This document shows, one piece after another, positions 23,096-36,641 of a stretch of DNA of 64,000 bases. The stretch spans positions 1,477,456-1,541,455 of the forward strand of contig JADWOT020000010.1 of assembly GCA_036345935.2 (NCBI GenBank). The letters run 5' to 3'. Below the pieces are notes generated by a model. The model did no database searches, was not told where the DNA came from, and saw nothing but the letters and a program-made list of their open reading frames with translations. This DNA comes from Taenia hydatigena. Taxonomy: Eukaryota > Platyhelminthes > Cestoda > Cyclophyllidea > Taeniidae. Numbering within the stretch: position 1 is the stretch's first letter; each line of letters begins with the position of its first letter. A program made the translations under genes and the position numbers.

Positions 23096-26000
23096 GACTT
23101 AGGTGAGGCTGATGAGCAATTTTGGGCAAAGGCGAATATGGTATGGACTAAATAATTCAAAAGCGCCGGTACGAGAATTGAAAGAATTTGGCTGTAGGAG
23201 GCAGTCCTGCTGCAGAGCTAAGTTCAAGGTTCTATTTATCAGCGAACACATTAGAAACCACGCATTGTGGGTCACAGCCAAGAATGCGAGTGCATCTTTA
23301 AATCATGTAAACCTTTAAAATCTGACATTATGATCCAGCGCAAAAATGTTGTGGTCTGTTCGTAATATTTGAAAGCAACACCAAGCGTAGGCAGGTAAAA
23401 GGTATGACGCCATTCGGGACAAAATCAAGCACACTTACTAGTCTCTCTTCTAGTCCATCAGTCCAGACTAAAATTCTTCATCATTCGTGCATATGATTTA
23501 GGAATGAATGAGAACAGGTGGTAAGCCGCCAAAATCGCTGTGTGTGGGAATATGAGGCAAGGGATGCGCAATGAGTAGATGATAGAACCTATTTAAGTTT
23601 ATTTGCTTTTTGACCTTGAATTTCTCTTCGTCGTGCTTTTTATCACTCTCTAAATGTGGACTCACCTCCTCTAGTATACCTTTTAATTTTCACTGGGCTT
23701 ATTGTTAGTGTACAAAGCGTTTCAAATCAGTATTGTTCCTCTGTAACGAGTAACGTGAGCATTATTGGTAAATGATACAGTTCGAGTAGTAATTAAAATA
23801 TTTTTGCATTACCATTAAACTGAGCACAGTATAAGCTGCACTTCGAGGGCCGCAGGATCTCATCGTAAAGCATGGAAGTGCGACGCACCCTTCAATGCAG
23901 ACAGTCTCGGGATGCTAGATGCCTCTTTGTTACTGGAATCACCGTATTCAACAGCCAATTTTATTTTGAGACCTGTGATCAAGCAGTAACTGGGGTCCGA
24001 GTCTGCGCTTTTAATTTAAGAAAGAAACATCACAAAACTTGTGACTGAATTCTTACTTAACGGTGCACAATGAAAAGTGTCTAATTAGCGCAGCATATAT
24101 AGACATCGCAGCATAACAGCAATTTGGATCATTAAAATTTAGGCATGCATTGATTGTTAAAAGAAAACGAAACTAAAATAATAGGCATGAATGGCAATTT
24201 TTCCTTTGCAAGTGATGCTTGAGGTTTCGGCAAAGGCTGCTGAGTAAGTCTCGCTGCTGTGCCACTTTGCCATTTTAATGGTCACTTTATGTGGATGTTT
24301 GGCTAATATGCACAATGAATTTTCGCTTTGCTCTATTCCGGCTTCTACTCTAAATGCTTCAACTCCATAGCCCGCTCAATAAGCGACTTCGTTGTGGGTC
24401 CTTATTTACTTTTCGTTGGTATCACTTCCGGGAGATCATCATGTAAATACATCTCCAGTGCCATATTTTGACAATCAAACTAAACTAAGAATTCCAGAAG
24501 ACATTCGTCATCTTTTGCTATGATTGCAATTGTTGCCGGTTCCATGCCAATGTGAATCGTAGGAGAAGCTGCAGCCTGATTGTTTTGCGTGGGCTTACAC
24601 TTAGCCTTTGCTGAAATATAGCTAAGGGTAAATAGCTCTTACGATTGGCCAAGGCATTAACGCCTTCTTAATGCAAGTTGAAACCCCAAACATAACTGGC
24701 GCGTTAGTGTTAGAAAAGTCGCGCGTAATCCGCAACCCAGTTTAATTACTGTCAAATAATTAAAAGTTCATTGGGACGTTTTTTAAGCCTGGGTGGACTA
24801 TAACCCCAAGTTGCATCAACGTCAAGAGAAACACTTTGCCGTCCTCCACGAATTTGATGATACTTCTTGAATAACTAAATATTTAAACGCTTATAGCGGG
24901 GTCCCAACTTACAAAATAAGAGAATGCGTTTAAAGCATCAGTTCAGCGACTGCATTTTATTTTGACCGCCGAAGGGGTGATTTTTTGGCAAGCAACAGGA
25001 GATCAAACATACTTTTATTGGATTTCCCCTACGCTCTGGTGTTTAGGTAGAGAGGACGAAATTGTGGCTGTTAATGCTAATTGAATACCGGCAGGGACTC
25101 ATTGACAGCACCTATGTTGTCCTTATGACGAGCATTTAATTGTGTTAAGGGCGTATAGAATTATAGTTATGGGTGAATCGCGTAATAAGCTCCAATTCAG
25201 GTGGTTACATGAAGGTCTTTGAACAGGAATATAGAAAGTGTCACCGATACACCAGAATGCGTAATCAAGTGGAACGGAGAAGGTGTAAGGGAAGATAGAG
25301 ACAATTCTCATAGCCACTTATGAAATTCCAGGTAGCAAAGTGCAAACACTTGCCTTTCATTTAACGTCTTTATTTGCTGATGACGTGGTCTAGTGGACAT
25401 CGAAATACTTATCAAAACATGGTGGCAAGTGTCAACAAACAAATAAAAGCATTCTTTATAGTAACTTGAATGGAAATGAATCCATTCGTCTCCAACCGTC
25501 TTCATCATGATAGAAGCAAGCTGGAATGTTAAAAGCGCACATCGTTTTACACATATATATTCCACCCCTTCCCATTCATTTTGCCCCTTCACTACTCTTT
25601 TTCAACACTTAGAACACACGTTTTTAGGATATCCCTCACATACATGCCCTTTAGTCTTTCCTTTTCCTTGACCATGCACGCACCAACACTACTTGAATGC
25701 AGAACCAAATGGTCTCGTCTCAATGTTTGGCACTGTTCTTGCAGGTCCTTAATTTTCCTCTTTTCAATTAAACGTGGTCTTACTTATCCATTAAATCGTC
25801 GATTTTATCAACAGAATTCAAACCGAATCATTAACCCTCACCTTTACGGTGGGCTGGAGTTTCTTTGACCCATCCTTTCTTCATTAATCTTCTTGACATA
25901 AGACAAATTGGGAGCTATTCTTTATTTGCTGCAACATGTAAATACTTAGCTTATAATCGCGCATAACTGAGAACCAGTTTTTACGTGGAATGGGCTTCGC

Positions 26001-29000
26001 TTTACACAATGTATTAAATTTGAACATCGATGAATGCACAACACGCAGGGACAATAAATCGAGTGACCCTACTTGCAACATTCTCGACTACAATCTGTGC
26101 ATTAAATCGGTCTAGCCGAGTAACGTTGCATCTGCCATCTGACTTGTAATTTACTTCCTTGTAACAATTAGGTACTTGCCTTCGCTATTCTCTTTTCCTT
26201 AAGCAGATTTTTCTAAATAAGCACAATTCGATAATTCACTTACATTTTGCGCCGTAATGTTCTATTCTTCCACTGCTCAACTCATCCAACTATAATTTTT
26301 CACACTCGCACCAACACAAAATCCTTTTCGGGGGATGTTAGACGCATTAGTTGCTAAAGGTAACGACTCTATTTCCATCCCACTTCATTGCATAATGTGG
26401 TGCATTAAAACAGTGTCATAATCCCTTCCTATGGTTCCTTCTTTGCTGTGCTTTGCATCTTTTGTTAGAGAGTTTACTTGAGCAGATATCGCACACCGCC
26501 GCAAATGCGATGAAGGATCAGCGATATTTTAAAGTAGTCTATTAGTGGGCAGTGCCACAAGGCTGGGGCAACTTTGTGCCTTGAATATTATAAGCACATG
26601 CAAATTTCCCTTTCATATCGCCTCCGACACTCACATCACCAACTTCCGAATGACGCCATTGGATGCAGCTTAAGCTTAGTTGTCTTAAAAGGATTCACTT
26701 TGTCGCAAACCTATTAGAGAGTCACTGGATTCATTCGTTACCCTCTTAAAGAGGAAGGCGTAACCCAGCACCCAGCTTCGAAGTTACGTAACTAAAAAGT
26801 CTTTTCGGTTAAATTCTAGTTGCGTTAGATAAAACAGTGCGAATCCGCCTTCCATCCGTCTTAGAAATAGGGTTTGGTAGATAAAAACTTATTTTCCAGC
26901 AATCACTAACAGATAACTTGGTGTCTCCACCCCACGGCTACATGCCACTACCGACCCTATCCTCAAATTATAATGTGGCCCTATCCGGAGGCATAGATGT
27001 GTAACTGCTTACTGCAATCCCCCAGCAGATAATGAAACCCGTGCTGCTTACATGTTCTAAGTGATTGCTTCCTCCACCACTACCACTTCCATCAGTAATG
27101 ACCATGGTTAACACATTCCTTTGCTATCCTCCATGTAACGAAATAAAATAAAATATAAAAGTGAAAATAAAATAAGCATGAAAAATTAATGGATCTCTGA
27201 TATCTTTTATGCCTCTAGAAGGTTATATATTCTCAAACAGGAGTTGAGACGGATATGCATCCATCTGTTCAGCCGTTGCAGATCTCCACAACAACCGCAC
27301 AGATCCACCCTTTTTCAACAGTGCATTAAAAATACTAGTGTGCTTCTGACGGCTATCCAATCTGAAAACATTTCCTTGCATTTTTATCGCCAGGTGCGGT
27401 GACTATGGCCCAAAATGGCAGAAACTTACGACAGCTACCGGTGCCTACGTCGATCGCCTTTTAAGAGGCATGAGATGTAGCGCCTTAATGATACAGCCCT
27501 TGCATTCCCACAATTATCACCGTTTCCGGAAGCCTTTCCTCTAAGTTGCGCTGTACATATCTTGGCGTTAATGATGGTGCCGTTTAACTGGCAGCACCTC
27601 ATGCTGCAACAACAGCAGTCCTCTGGCAAGGAAAATGAAAGTCCCCACTTCCATTCGAGTGGGATTAAAGTGCTTGCATTATCAAACACTACGTCTAACG
27701 GCAGGGATTTTAGGTCGCCTGATGTTCTTTACTTCTGCTTTTACAAAACGTCGCGCTCAGCTCTTCCCAATTTGACTTAGTGATTTCATGATCTGTTTCC
27801 TTTTGTCCCCACCACTGGTGGGTATTTACGAATTCGTCTTTGTATTAGCCCTCATCTCCTCCGTAGACCCCTTAGACGTGAGCGAATAACAAGGAATTTC
27901 AGAGCTTCAACTTGTTAATCCATCATTTTCTGCTAGATTTTTGTGGACAAAGTAACGAACCAGAGGAAATGTTCTAATGTATTGGATTAAATGTCCTTAA
28001 AATATATACGTTATCTACTGATCGCAGGTCTTGTTAGCTATGACGAATCCTTGGGTGCATGGAACGCGATGCGTGCCAGGAATGGCCATGTTGTGGGAAG
28101 GTAAACATTAAGGACTAAGCTGCAGTTAGAGACAGAACTTTTATAAACTACTGCTCTTAACGAATATAGTAACACCTGCTAGTGTGCCTTTTCAAATGTA
28201 TTTAATACCTAGCAATTGATCAAAACCAATGTGTCTCACACTTTGCGCTGTCCAGCAGATCGTTGATTGATTATCATCTTTTGTGGAATCTGTACCAACT
28301 TCGTAAATTGGCATATTTGTCTAAGAGTAAGTAATCTGTTGCATCGTAAGCATTCCGTTATGCTTCGGCGTTTTAATTAAAATAATTTTTTAGGTTTTTC
28401 GTACTCTTGCACGAGGTCTTGTATGCCACCTATTTGCGTTTGCATGGATGTCATTGATCTACTTGGCTTTTGACCTTGCCAGAGTTAATTCCTAAATTTC
28501 CTATACCCCTGTTGTGCTGCATGGCTGTCACCTTTTGTGGTTGCAGTGGATTCAGCGCAGCCTTACAGAGATTTACACACCAAGCGCCACTACCAGGTTG
28601 GTCAGTAAAGGACGGCAATGAGTGCTGGTGTTGAGCCATGGCCTTAGGATTTTCTACAAATTTCCTGCTAAATCAGTCAACTTTGTCAATTCGTTGGCTC
28701 CTAATGCAACAAATTGTAGAAAAGGCGAATTTTAAGAGAACGACATTGTGAACAGTTTGCGAAATACAAAAGCCAGCGCTCTGAAAACGTTCTCCTACCC
28801 ATCTGCAATATTAAAAAAGGCAACCCTACGGGATTCTGTGCTACTTAAATGAAATGCCTAAGTGTATCTTAGCATAACAAAGCATTATAATAAATTTTAT
28901 TAAACACCCTAATATTCCGCATAAATATCCATTTAAAGCGCGAAATAGCCGCATTTTGCCTGCATCCACTCTTCGATGCGCCTATTTTATGCTGCATAAA

Positions 29001-29510
29001 TCTTGCTTCGAATCATTAAATTACGGCGAAGTAACTTTCCTTCGATTCTTAAAATTGTGTGCTGCTTTTTGGTTGCCAAAATAAAAGGGGGTGTTATCAA
29101 CTTCCCTTTAAGTTCGTGGTTTGGCAATTCGTGCCATTACTTACAAGCTGCTATTTAAGCAGATGCATCACTCAGGTCAACAAGTGTCATGATTCGCCGC
29201 TGAAAGGAATGCCTTGTAAGCCCGAAAGCAGGGCATCCTCATTGTGGTAAAACGGCAAAAGCGAAGCATTTCTGATCATGTTTCGATACTGTTGCTTCTG
29301 CTGGAAATGTTCATTCTTGTTTTTTCGCAGAACTCAGCTCTAGATTGTCTAGCTAACGGGGTGTAGAACATATGAGAAAAGATGTACGAAGCCGAATTAC
29401 TGACACGATGAAGAGATCATGACCTGCTTCTGTGGTTTGTAGTGCACAGGTATAGGTGATCGTATGCATTTGCATGAAGTTAGTCAAGTGTTTTAACACA
29501 AGACGAATCT
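23096..29510. repeat. Right arm of 6.4 kb inverted repeat
   Basis: Reverse complement of 11,803-18,216. Its outer edge runs without a break into the upstream sequence of zinc-finger copy B, whereas the left arm stops at an N. The outermost ~100 bp (from about 29,411) is also present inverted at about 32,165-32,262 upstream of copy C, so the arm overlaps the duplicated zinc-finger neighbourhood. Confidence 0.92.
25592..25783 (-). CDS. Unrecognised heptad-rich exon-like frame (right-arm copy)
   Basis: Mirror image of the frame at 15,529-15,720 with the same translation. Preservation is expected from the recent duplication and is not independent evidence of selection. Confidence 0.2.
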   Translation of the reverse strand, partial: VRPRLIEKRKIKDLQEQCQTLRRDHLVLHSSSVGACMVKEKERLKGMYVRDILKTCVLSVEKE

Positions 29511-30490
29511 TGGAACCCTACTTATCTGCAATCAGTCAAAGGAGTCTATCAGCGATGTCAAATAATCTTAATACTACGTCAAGTCTGACCTATTTAGCTT
29601 TTTTAATAGTGGATTCGGGGACATTTTGCGTGTTTGAGTTTGGTGTACTAGTTCTTAACTGTGCGTCCTCATATTTAAATGCACAGGTAATTTTGTTTAT
29701 GCAAAGTAAAAATATGCAATTCAAGTCTCACGAGTGAGATCCGCTTAGGAGATCAGCGCTACGAATGTCGCAAATGGTATCTGGTCACGAAAGTTCAGAA
29801 GAAATGAGTCAAGGTCAGGATCCGCACAGACCAGAAAGTAAGACTATGAAAATTTTAACAGCGTCAAGTAAGAGATGTCTGGTGGTTTTGTATGTGGACT
29901 TCTCGTGCTTTTAAAGGAGCAAGGGAACTGCTAAAGCAGGAACCTGTAGCCCCAGACGCCCCAAGTTAAGGTTCCAACGATGAGATGGACGACAAGAGAA
30001 GGTTAATCCAAGCACTTATGACCAACCTGGAAGACGAGATTAATTTTCTCGAGGAGATAAAAGTAAATATGCGGTTTTTTTTAATTATCACGTGTGTCTT
30101 AAATTTAGTGGCGATTTCTGTACCTACATCACCACGTATTTGCCTTCGAAGATACTCAAGATCAATGACTCCCGACTAACCTACATGTTCGGGGGGAAGG
30201 TCATCAAGAACCCCTTAGTACCTGATCGAGCAGCGCAGTTGGGAAGCCTCATGGATTTGCTCTGTACGCGGCTGTGGTACAAAGCCATGCAAATTAGATG
30301 CCCATAATGAGGAAGTGTGCATGCAGCTGCACTGTTCTGTTCGTCTAAGAAAACTTTATTTCCTTCTGAGCAATTCTGCTAAATGCTTGTTTTATATTCT
30401 TGTAAAAGGAGAAAAGAAAGCTAATGGTAAATACAAATGTACTAAGTGTGGCATAGTGTATAACAACTTGGATGGCATGCACCAACACCG
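29411..30490 (+). repeat. Forward arm of the zinc-finger inverted pair (B side)
   Basis: This block matches the reverse complement of about 31,191-32,262. It includes the upstream region and exons 1, 2 and part of 3 of the zinc-finger gene. It breaks off inside the first finger at about 30,490, where sequence switches to the 3' flank of copy C on the opposite strand. Confidence 0.8.
29892..30490 (+). pseudogene. C2H2 zinc-finger gene copy B: truncated and inactivated
   Basis: Exon 1 runs from an ATG at 29,892 to 30,062, exon 2 corresponds to about 30,149-30,263, and exon 3 starts at about 30,409. Three lesions separate it from the family model. There is a TAA at 29,967-29,969 in exon 1. The acceptor of intron 1 reads TTCG where copies C and D have TTAG. 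The gene also ends inside the first finger, after YKCTKCG and NNLDGM and before its histidines. No fourth exon is present. The first donor (GTAAAT at 30,063) survives. It should not make a zinc-finger protein. Confidence 0.8.
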
Positions 30491-32262
30491 ATGGCTCACA
30501 CCTAAGGTGGAATAGCAAAGCATCATACCAAATAAGTGTTAAATAGGCAAGTTTGTGGAAGAATTTAAAGGGAATAAGCATCAGCTTATAACAGAGGTAT
30601 CATCGCATCGAAGAAGCGCGAAATTCCTGTTGAAGAAGCAGTCACAAAGAGCATTTTACATATATATATGTGCCAGCACTTAGATACACTTTCTCTTAAG
30701 TGTAGCTGATAGGATTGGGAGCATCCTCTACCTCATCCGCATTAGGATTGAGTGCAGCACGCATGAGGCGAACACGCAAGTGGTCAATGACTTTGCGTTC
30801 AGTTGGGTGCTCCTGTTCTGTGTGTGATAACATCACATCCAATCGGTCAAAAGCGGATCCGCATACACTACAGCCGTACTTTAAACTGCGCCTTTTTCAG
30901 GAGGACGCCCCTTCAGGTCTTCGGACATAGAGGACTGAGGAGGCTCTATGCCCTCAGGTCTTTTCAGTCTTCTCGAAGCTTCCTGAATTGATGGCGGCAG
31001 CTCAAATACATCTTTTACAAGAAGTAAAAAGCATTATCTATTGTAATTAGTAATAGAGCAATGAACACTGACTGCAACCAAACCTTACCACCATGTGTCA
31101 TCTTTCTGTGGTGCACCATATCCGTAAACGTGTTGCATCCCTCGAAGCATTGCGCGCAGAAGTAGAACCTGCATTTGCTGTGGCGCAGGAGGTGTTGTTG
31201 CATGCCATGTAAGTTGTTATGCACTTTGCCACACTTGGTACATTTGTATTTACCATCAGCTTTCTTCTCGCCTTCCACAAAATATAAAACAAGCATTTAG
31301 CAGAATTGCTCAGAAGGAGGGAAGTTATCTTCGACAAATAGTATAGTGCACTAGCACACTTTCTCATTATGGGCATATAATTTGCATGGCTTTATACCAC
31401 AGCTGCGTACAGAGCAAATCCATGAGGTATCCCAACTGCGCCGCTCGATCAGGTACTAAGGGGTTCTTGATGACATTCCCACCGAACATGTAGATTAGTC
31501 GGGTGTCATTGTCCTTGAGCATCTTCTAAGGCAAATACGTGGTGATATGGGTAAAGAAATCGCCACTAAATTTAAGACACACGTGATAATTAAAAAAAAC
31601 CGCATATTTACTTTTATCTCCTCGAGAAAATTAATCTCGTCTTCCGGGTAAGTCATAAGTGCTTGGATTAACCTACTCCCGTCGTCTATCTCATCTTTGG
31701 AACTTCCACCCGGGGCATCTGAGGCCACAGATTCCTGCTTTGGCAGTTTCCTTGCTCCTTTAAAAGCACGAAAAGCCCTTATACAAAACCATCAGGCGTC
31801 TCTTGCTTGACACCTTTGGAATTTCTAAAGTCTTACTTTGTGGCCTCTTTGAGTCCTGACCTTGGCTCATTCTTTCTGAACTTTAGTGACCAGATATCAT
31901 TTACGACATTCGTGGCGCCGATCTCTTGAGCGGATCTCACTCGTGAGACTTGAATTGCATATTTTTTACTTCGCGTAAACAAAATCACCTGTGCATTTAA
32001 TTATGAGGTTACACAGTTAAGAACTGGTACACCAAACTCAAACACGCAAAATGTTCCCAAATGCACTATTTAGAAAGCTAAATAGGCCAGACTTGACGTA
32101 GTATTAAGATTATTTGACATCGCTGATAGACTCTTTTGACTGATTGCAGATTAGTAGGCTTCGCAGAATCGTCTAGTTTTGAAACATCTGACGAACGCCG
32201 TGCGAATGCATACGATCACCTATACCCATGCATTACGAACCACAGAAGCAGGTCACGACCTC
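30491..32262 (-). repeat. Reverse arm of the zinc-finger inverted pair (C side)
   Basis: Minus-oriented zinc-finger block including 3' flank, all four exons and upstream region. The part facing copy B (30,491-31,190) has no partner in B and forms the ~0.7 kb loop. The 3' flank at 30,491-30,690 matches the flank after copy D at about 52,450-52,655, including the words agaagcgc and agcatcagcttat read inversely. Confidence 0.8.
30696..31780 (-). pseudogene. C2H2 zinc-finger gene copy C: fingers 1-2 intact, frameshift before finger 3
   Basis: Minus-strand model: exon 1 ends at 31,612, exon 2 31,525-31,411, exon 3 31,271-31,089, exon 4 31,011-30,696. Introns of 86, 139 and 77 nt have GT-AG ends. 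Joining exon 2 to exon 3 restores a Cys codon, as in copies A and D. Exon 3 has two complete fingers (YKCTKCGKVH...HLLRH, then FCAQCFEGC...HRKMTH). Exon 4 encodes the linker (LPPSIQE, PEGIEPPQSS) and finger 3 (CSVCGSAF...HTEQEH) in two different frames. The switch lies at an A-run near 30,890, one A shorter than in copy D. The position of copy D's ATG reads ATA here, so a start is missing or upstream. Probably a recent pseudogene; a two-finger product is possible. Confidence 0.7.
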
Positions 32263-35200
32263 ATTGCAGCTACTTTTTTGAAATTCTATTCAAGGGTGTC
32301 TTCTAGGTGTATTCATAAGCCTCAGCTATACCTCATTCCCTACCAAAGTCTTTTCTGCTATGGCTGGATTTGGGCATACCATCGTATTGTTATAACCTCA
32401 CCCACACACCAAAGTTTTTTTGCAATGAACTGTTCACCCTTTAATTAAGTGCTTAATCCAGAAGTAGTCTGCAGCCGAAAAGTACAGTAGAAACCTCTGT
32501 TTTAAGCATATGGATCAAGAAGGAGAGAATCTATACGTTTTTTGAAAGAACTAAATCTCTATAAGTAAGAGCAATTCTTTAAGGCTATGGTCTATGGCGT
32601 ATGCATAAGAGTTATCAACTAGCCTACCATCCGATGTTTTACGCATACAAATCCGAGTAAGGACATTCCTCTACTTATAACGCTTAAGTAATCTGTTGGC
32701 ATTATGGCTATTTTCTTGTCTAAATTAAGGGTAACTTTCAGACTAGTAATTCCTATAGCGATAGAACTGATCATCTGTTTGTATTAGCAACCAGTCTCTA
32801 AAGGATGAACAACATCTGCGCTTTGGGCGTAGATGGCAAATGACCTAACAGGAACTAATTATTTGCGTTTGATCGGCAGGTGACCATTCTCGTAGATTAG
32901 TAAATGGTTGGTTAGGGCAGAATTAATAATAGTATGTGATCCATGTAAAGGACTAGAACATTGGGACTTCATTGGAAAGTTATAACACACGATCCTTATA
33001 ATTAGTCTAAATGCCAACACGCTTAAGTAATTATGTTCTGGTTTGGATCAGTCTCCGTGTCTTCCGTTACCATGCTAAATCATTAGAACAAACATAAAAG
33101 TAAAAAATGCTCTCGAGCTACTATTTCAAAGGCTAAAGTAAGTGCACAACTTTAGAGCATGTTGAACATCAATAAAATGCTTATTAAGCATGGTCTTTGC
33201 GACTATGTTGGAAGTGGTCTGCGTGTGTTAGACATTGTTACTTGGGCGAACTCATTCTGTTATTAAGCGCTCCTAAAAGCGCTTTTGGATAATTAAAATC
33301 TATCGACTTTACTACTGCTTTCAAAAGCACTGCCTGTAGGCTTAGGATTCACAGGGAACACTAGAAAGTTACTTAGTAAATAAACAGATATAATCACTGC
33401 CAGTATTTTACATTAATAAATACATCTTACGCAAGTTGTTGCCAATGATTTGCTGGAATTGGTGCCCTACTTTGCTTATTTATATATTTCTTTTACTACC
33501 TGATGAAAGGAGAAGATAAGGTTAATAATTAATAAGGTTGCGGGGAAGAAGAATTCGGCACAACACTTCGGGTGGAGCTCTACCCTTAAGCGAGCACAAC
33601 ACCTCTTACATTGTTCACCTGAACCCGACAACTATGCTTCAGCCTGTTGACTGAATCGAGGCTTGCCAGTGTACAAAGTCCTGTTCCGCAAGTTAGCATT
33701 AAATAATTATGCACCTCAGCAACTGCTTCAAGATTCATATTTTAGTTAGATGTCTATATTTTGGTCTACAGATATTTTGTGTAGGCGCAAATTGCTTTGC
33801 AGGACTTTAAGTACTCACCAATTGCAGGTCTTTGTTCAAGGATTGATGAGAACGTTTCGTGGATATGAACACGAGGTGGCTAAAAGTCAATGGGCACGTA
33901 CAGCGGCTAATAAGCGAGTACCTCTGCACTTGTTTAAATGAATGGCAAGCAGAAATAGGAACTATGAAAATGAAAGTGTGCAATGCCTCATGGAGACGGC
34001 AACGTACATGTCACTTTCAGAAAAATGTAAATAAAATCGACCGTCACTCAGCAATTAAAATTGTTTAATGCTCGTTGGCGTGAAGGAAGCACTATCAGCT
34101 TCTCTGTGCCGACCTTGTGTCTGTGCGTGAGGGTGAATGCACGTGCGTACATGTGGGCGTGGATTAGTGGGTGATTAAATAATTTACCATTTGAACAGAG
34201 GTATTCGCTTATCTGCAGCCATACGTGTCTATCAACTTTTAGGCAATGAATGTCGTAAATTCTTAAAATCCTCTCACTATTCCATGAACACCGACCTGCA
34301 ATTAGCGAGTGTCCAAGATCTCACCAGGTAATTCGTGCATATCCAAAATTTGTATAAACCAAAAACTATTTCTCTAGCTAAATTATGGGTTCAGAAATGA
34401 CTAATAAACGCCTTTTTGTTCATTTTTAGCTCACAAAACAGGGCTTTATGCACCGGCACGCCTAGTTTATTCAATTTTAGACTTAAGCATTAGTTTGACC
34501 GCGGCGAACTGAGTAAGAAGCCTTCGGCTTACGCAAAAGCAGTGCTTTGCGTAGAGCGCGCGGCTTGCTATGACTTGTAACAGGGTGTACCAAATGTCCA
34601 AAGAGCCTCTTATTTGCTTTAAGTTTGACTACTCTTATTGGTGACATTGAAGTAAAGCAACGGATAGAAATTCTCAAGTGAATGAAATTTGGGTGATGTG
34701 CATAGCAAATAGACTTACCTAGTAAGTGTCGCCTTAGCTTCGCCTTACTCTAGTGACAGAATGCATTTGTCGACCTTATTTTGAGCCATTGAAATTGTAG
34801 ATAAGTTTCACTACTAATGCCTCCGATTACTCTTCGAATCTGTGTGCCATTTGTGTCGAGAAGAGCATGATGTCAATCAGAAAACGACTATGAATTTGTT
34901 GAGGTCATGCGAACAGAGACGTTTAGCTGCGGGTTCAAAGGAGGTGCAAAGCCTTAGCTTCTCTTCACGATTCCTGCTTGCTGTTCTAAAATGTGAGTTT
35001 TTAACTACGCAATTTTATATACTCATTTAGAGGATTCGAGCAGTGAAAGTGAACCTAAAAATGACATGCGACTAAAATTTAAGTTTCGATTTTAGACACG
35101 GTTGCATGCGCGACGCTAAGCGCAACACAGGTGAGAGAGCTTAGCATCCTGGACTTTGTAGGGTGGTCAGTCTGCTGTTAATCAGCAAAGAATTTGGGAG

Positions 35201-36641
35201 TGTGCTTATGACGAACCCTAGATATCCTTAAAAGGCAATGACTGTGGAGGTGGTAAGAGCACATTTAATATTAAGCAGGAACGAATGAGTCGGATACAGT
35301 TGCGGACTCGTAACTTCCACCCAATTTAAAAAACACTCGTGTGAAAAAGTTGCTGATCACTGAAAATCATTGCTCGCATATTGTTATTCATTAGAGGAAA
35401 GCCGTAGGCAATAAATTTAATGCAGGTCTCACGTGGATAAATTTTGCGGGGAGAATATTATGTTCCCACAGTACAGAGGGACTAGAGAGTCGCCAACTAA
35501 CAAAATGCAAGGCATATAATTAAAGAACTTATCTAGTTTAGATGTTCTGCCAAGCCACCTTTTCGTAGCCTCTAATTTATATTGTTGCCCTGATGGCAGT
35601 CATCCCCACCAGGTTTGTGTAACCCATAATTCAAGATAACTATCCCCTAAGGTAATTAGCGGGTTTCGGAGGCAAAATTATTTTATTTGCGAGATTAAAG
35701 ATTTTGTATGCATAAGTCCTGATAAAGTTACAGCTAAAAAGGTGATCAATTGAGCGGTCTTACAACAAAGGCGCATACTCAAGTGCGCGTAATGTGTTGC
35801 CGAAGAGTGCGTGAAGTAGAGTTTAATATTAGAGGGCCTAAAGCGAACCGCCTGCTGGACGAACGTCTTAAAGAGGAGAAATGTGTGCCCAAAGCATCGA
35901 ATGCAGTGCTGTCTACTCGAAGTGCATGTGAGGCCAACAATGAAAGAAACGTAATAAGGCGGTGAAGTGTAGTGCGTTGTAAGTAGCTTAAACCTAGGCA
36001 TAGTGTTTGGCCACGTTGCAGCAAAGCCGATCGCGTACCAGGTTAGCGCGTTTGACACTATAAGGGGTAGACATTTTACCATTCGCGTTCCATTATTTTC
36101 TTTCCAAGCACCTCGAGTAGGCGTTTGCGTTGCAACGAGATCTACAGTTTATTTCGTCAAAGCATCGAATACCCTTCTTGCAATCATTGTCATCTCAATA
36201 AATGGTATTCGATCCTTCATCTCATTTGACTCATGATTTCTTTGTTTCTGCTCCATCTCTTCGCAATCTTTCCCCTCTTCTACATCCCACACTTCTCTTC
36301 CCCTACTTGCTGCTACTCCATGCAAAAGCGCACATCAAACTAACTTCCGCATTAATAAAAGTGTTATCACTGCCACCTCTGCACAATTTCTGCAGCCATA
36401 AATTGTCGAAATTCAAAATGAAATTTATTGAATAGGGTTTTCAGGTTGAAAAGCAAATGTTACAAGTGCTCGGTTAACTTACTATATCGACGAATGAAGT
36501 ACTAACATTTGTTCTAGGGAATTGAGATACCACATTGTTGGTCACACGACAATAATGTGGCACAGAAGATAGGTGAGCAATGCAAATCAGGTACGTTGTT
36601 CTCTAAATTCTGCAGGCATGAAAACAAGCTGGGGCATGCGA
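32263..36641. other. Long stretch without a firm gene
   Basis: Three weak exon-like frames occur. At about 33,829-33,942 (+), a frame directly after a CAATTGCAG acceptor reads VFVQGLMRTFRGYEHEVAK and on to a TGA. At 35,750-35,965 (+) a charged frame includes NRLLDERLKEEKCVPK and ends next to a GTGAAG donor-like site. At 34,842-35,030 (+) there is a short frame starting at an ATG-like codon. None is recognised. A 134-codon minus frame (35,678-36,082) overlaps the second. Confidence 0.4.

Noticed and set aside
30345..30581. Minus frame over zinc-finger copy B and similar antisense frames at 30,715-30,991, 51,805-52,041 and 52,222-52,434
   Set aside because: These are shadows of the zinc-finger exons on the other strand.
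35678..36082. 134-codon minus-strand frame
   Set aside because: Longer than most chance frames, but the translation is Cys/Thr/Leu-rich without any domain, and a charged plus frame covers the same DNA. Length alone is not enough in a 64 kb window searched in six frames.
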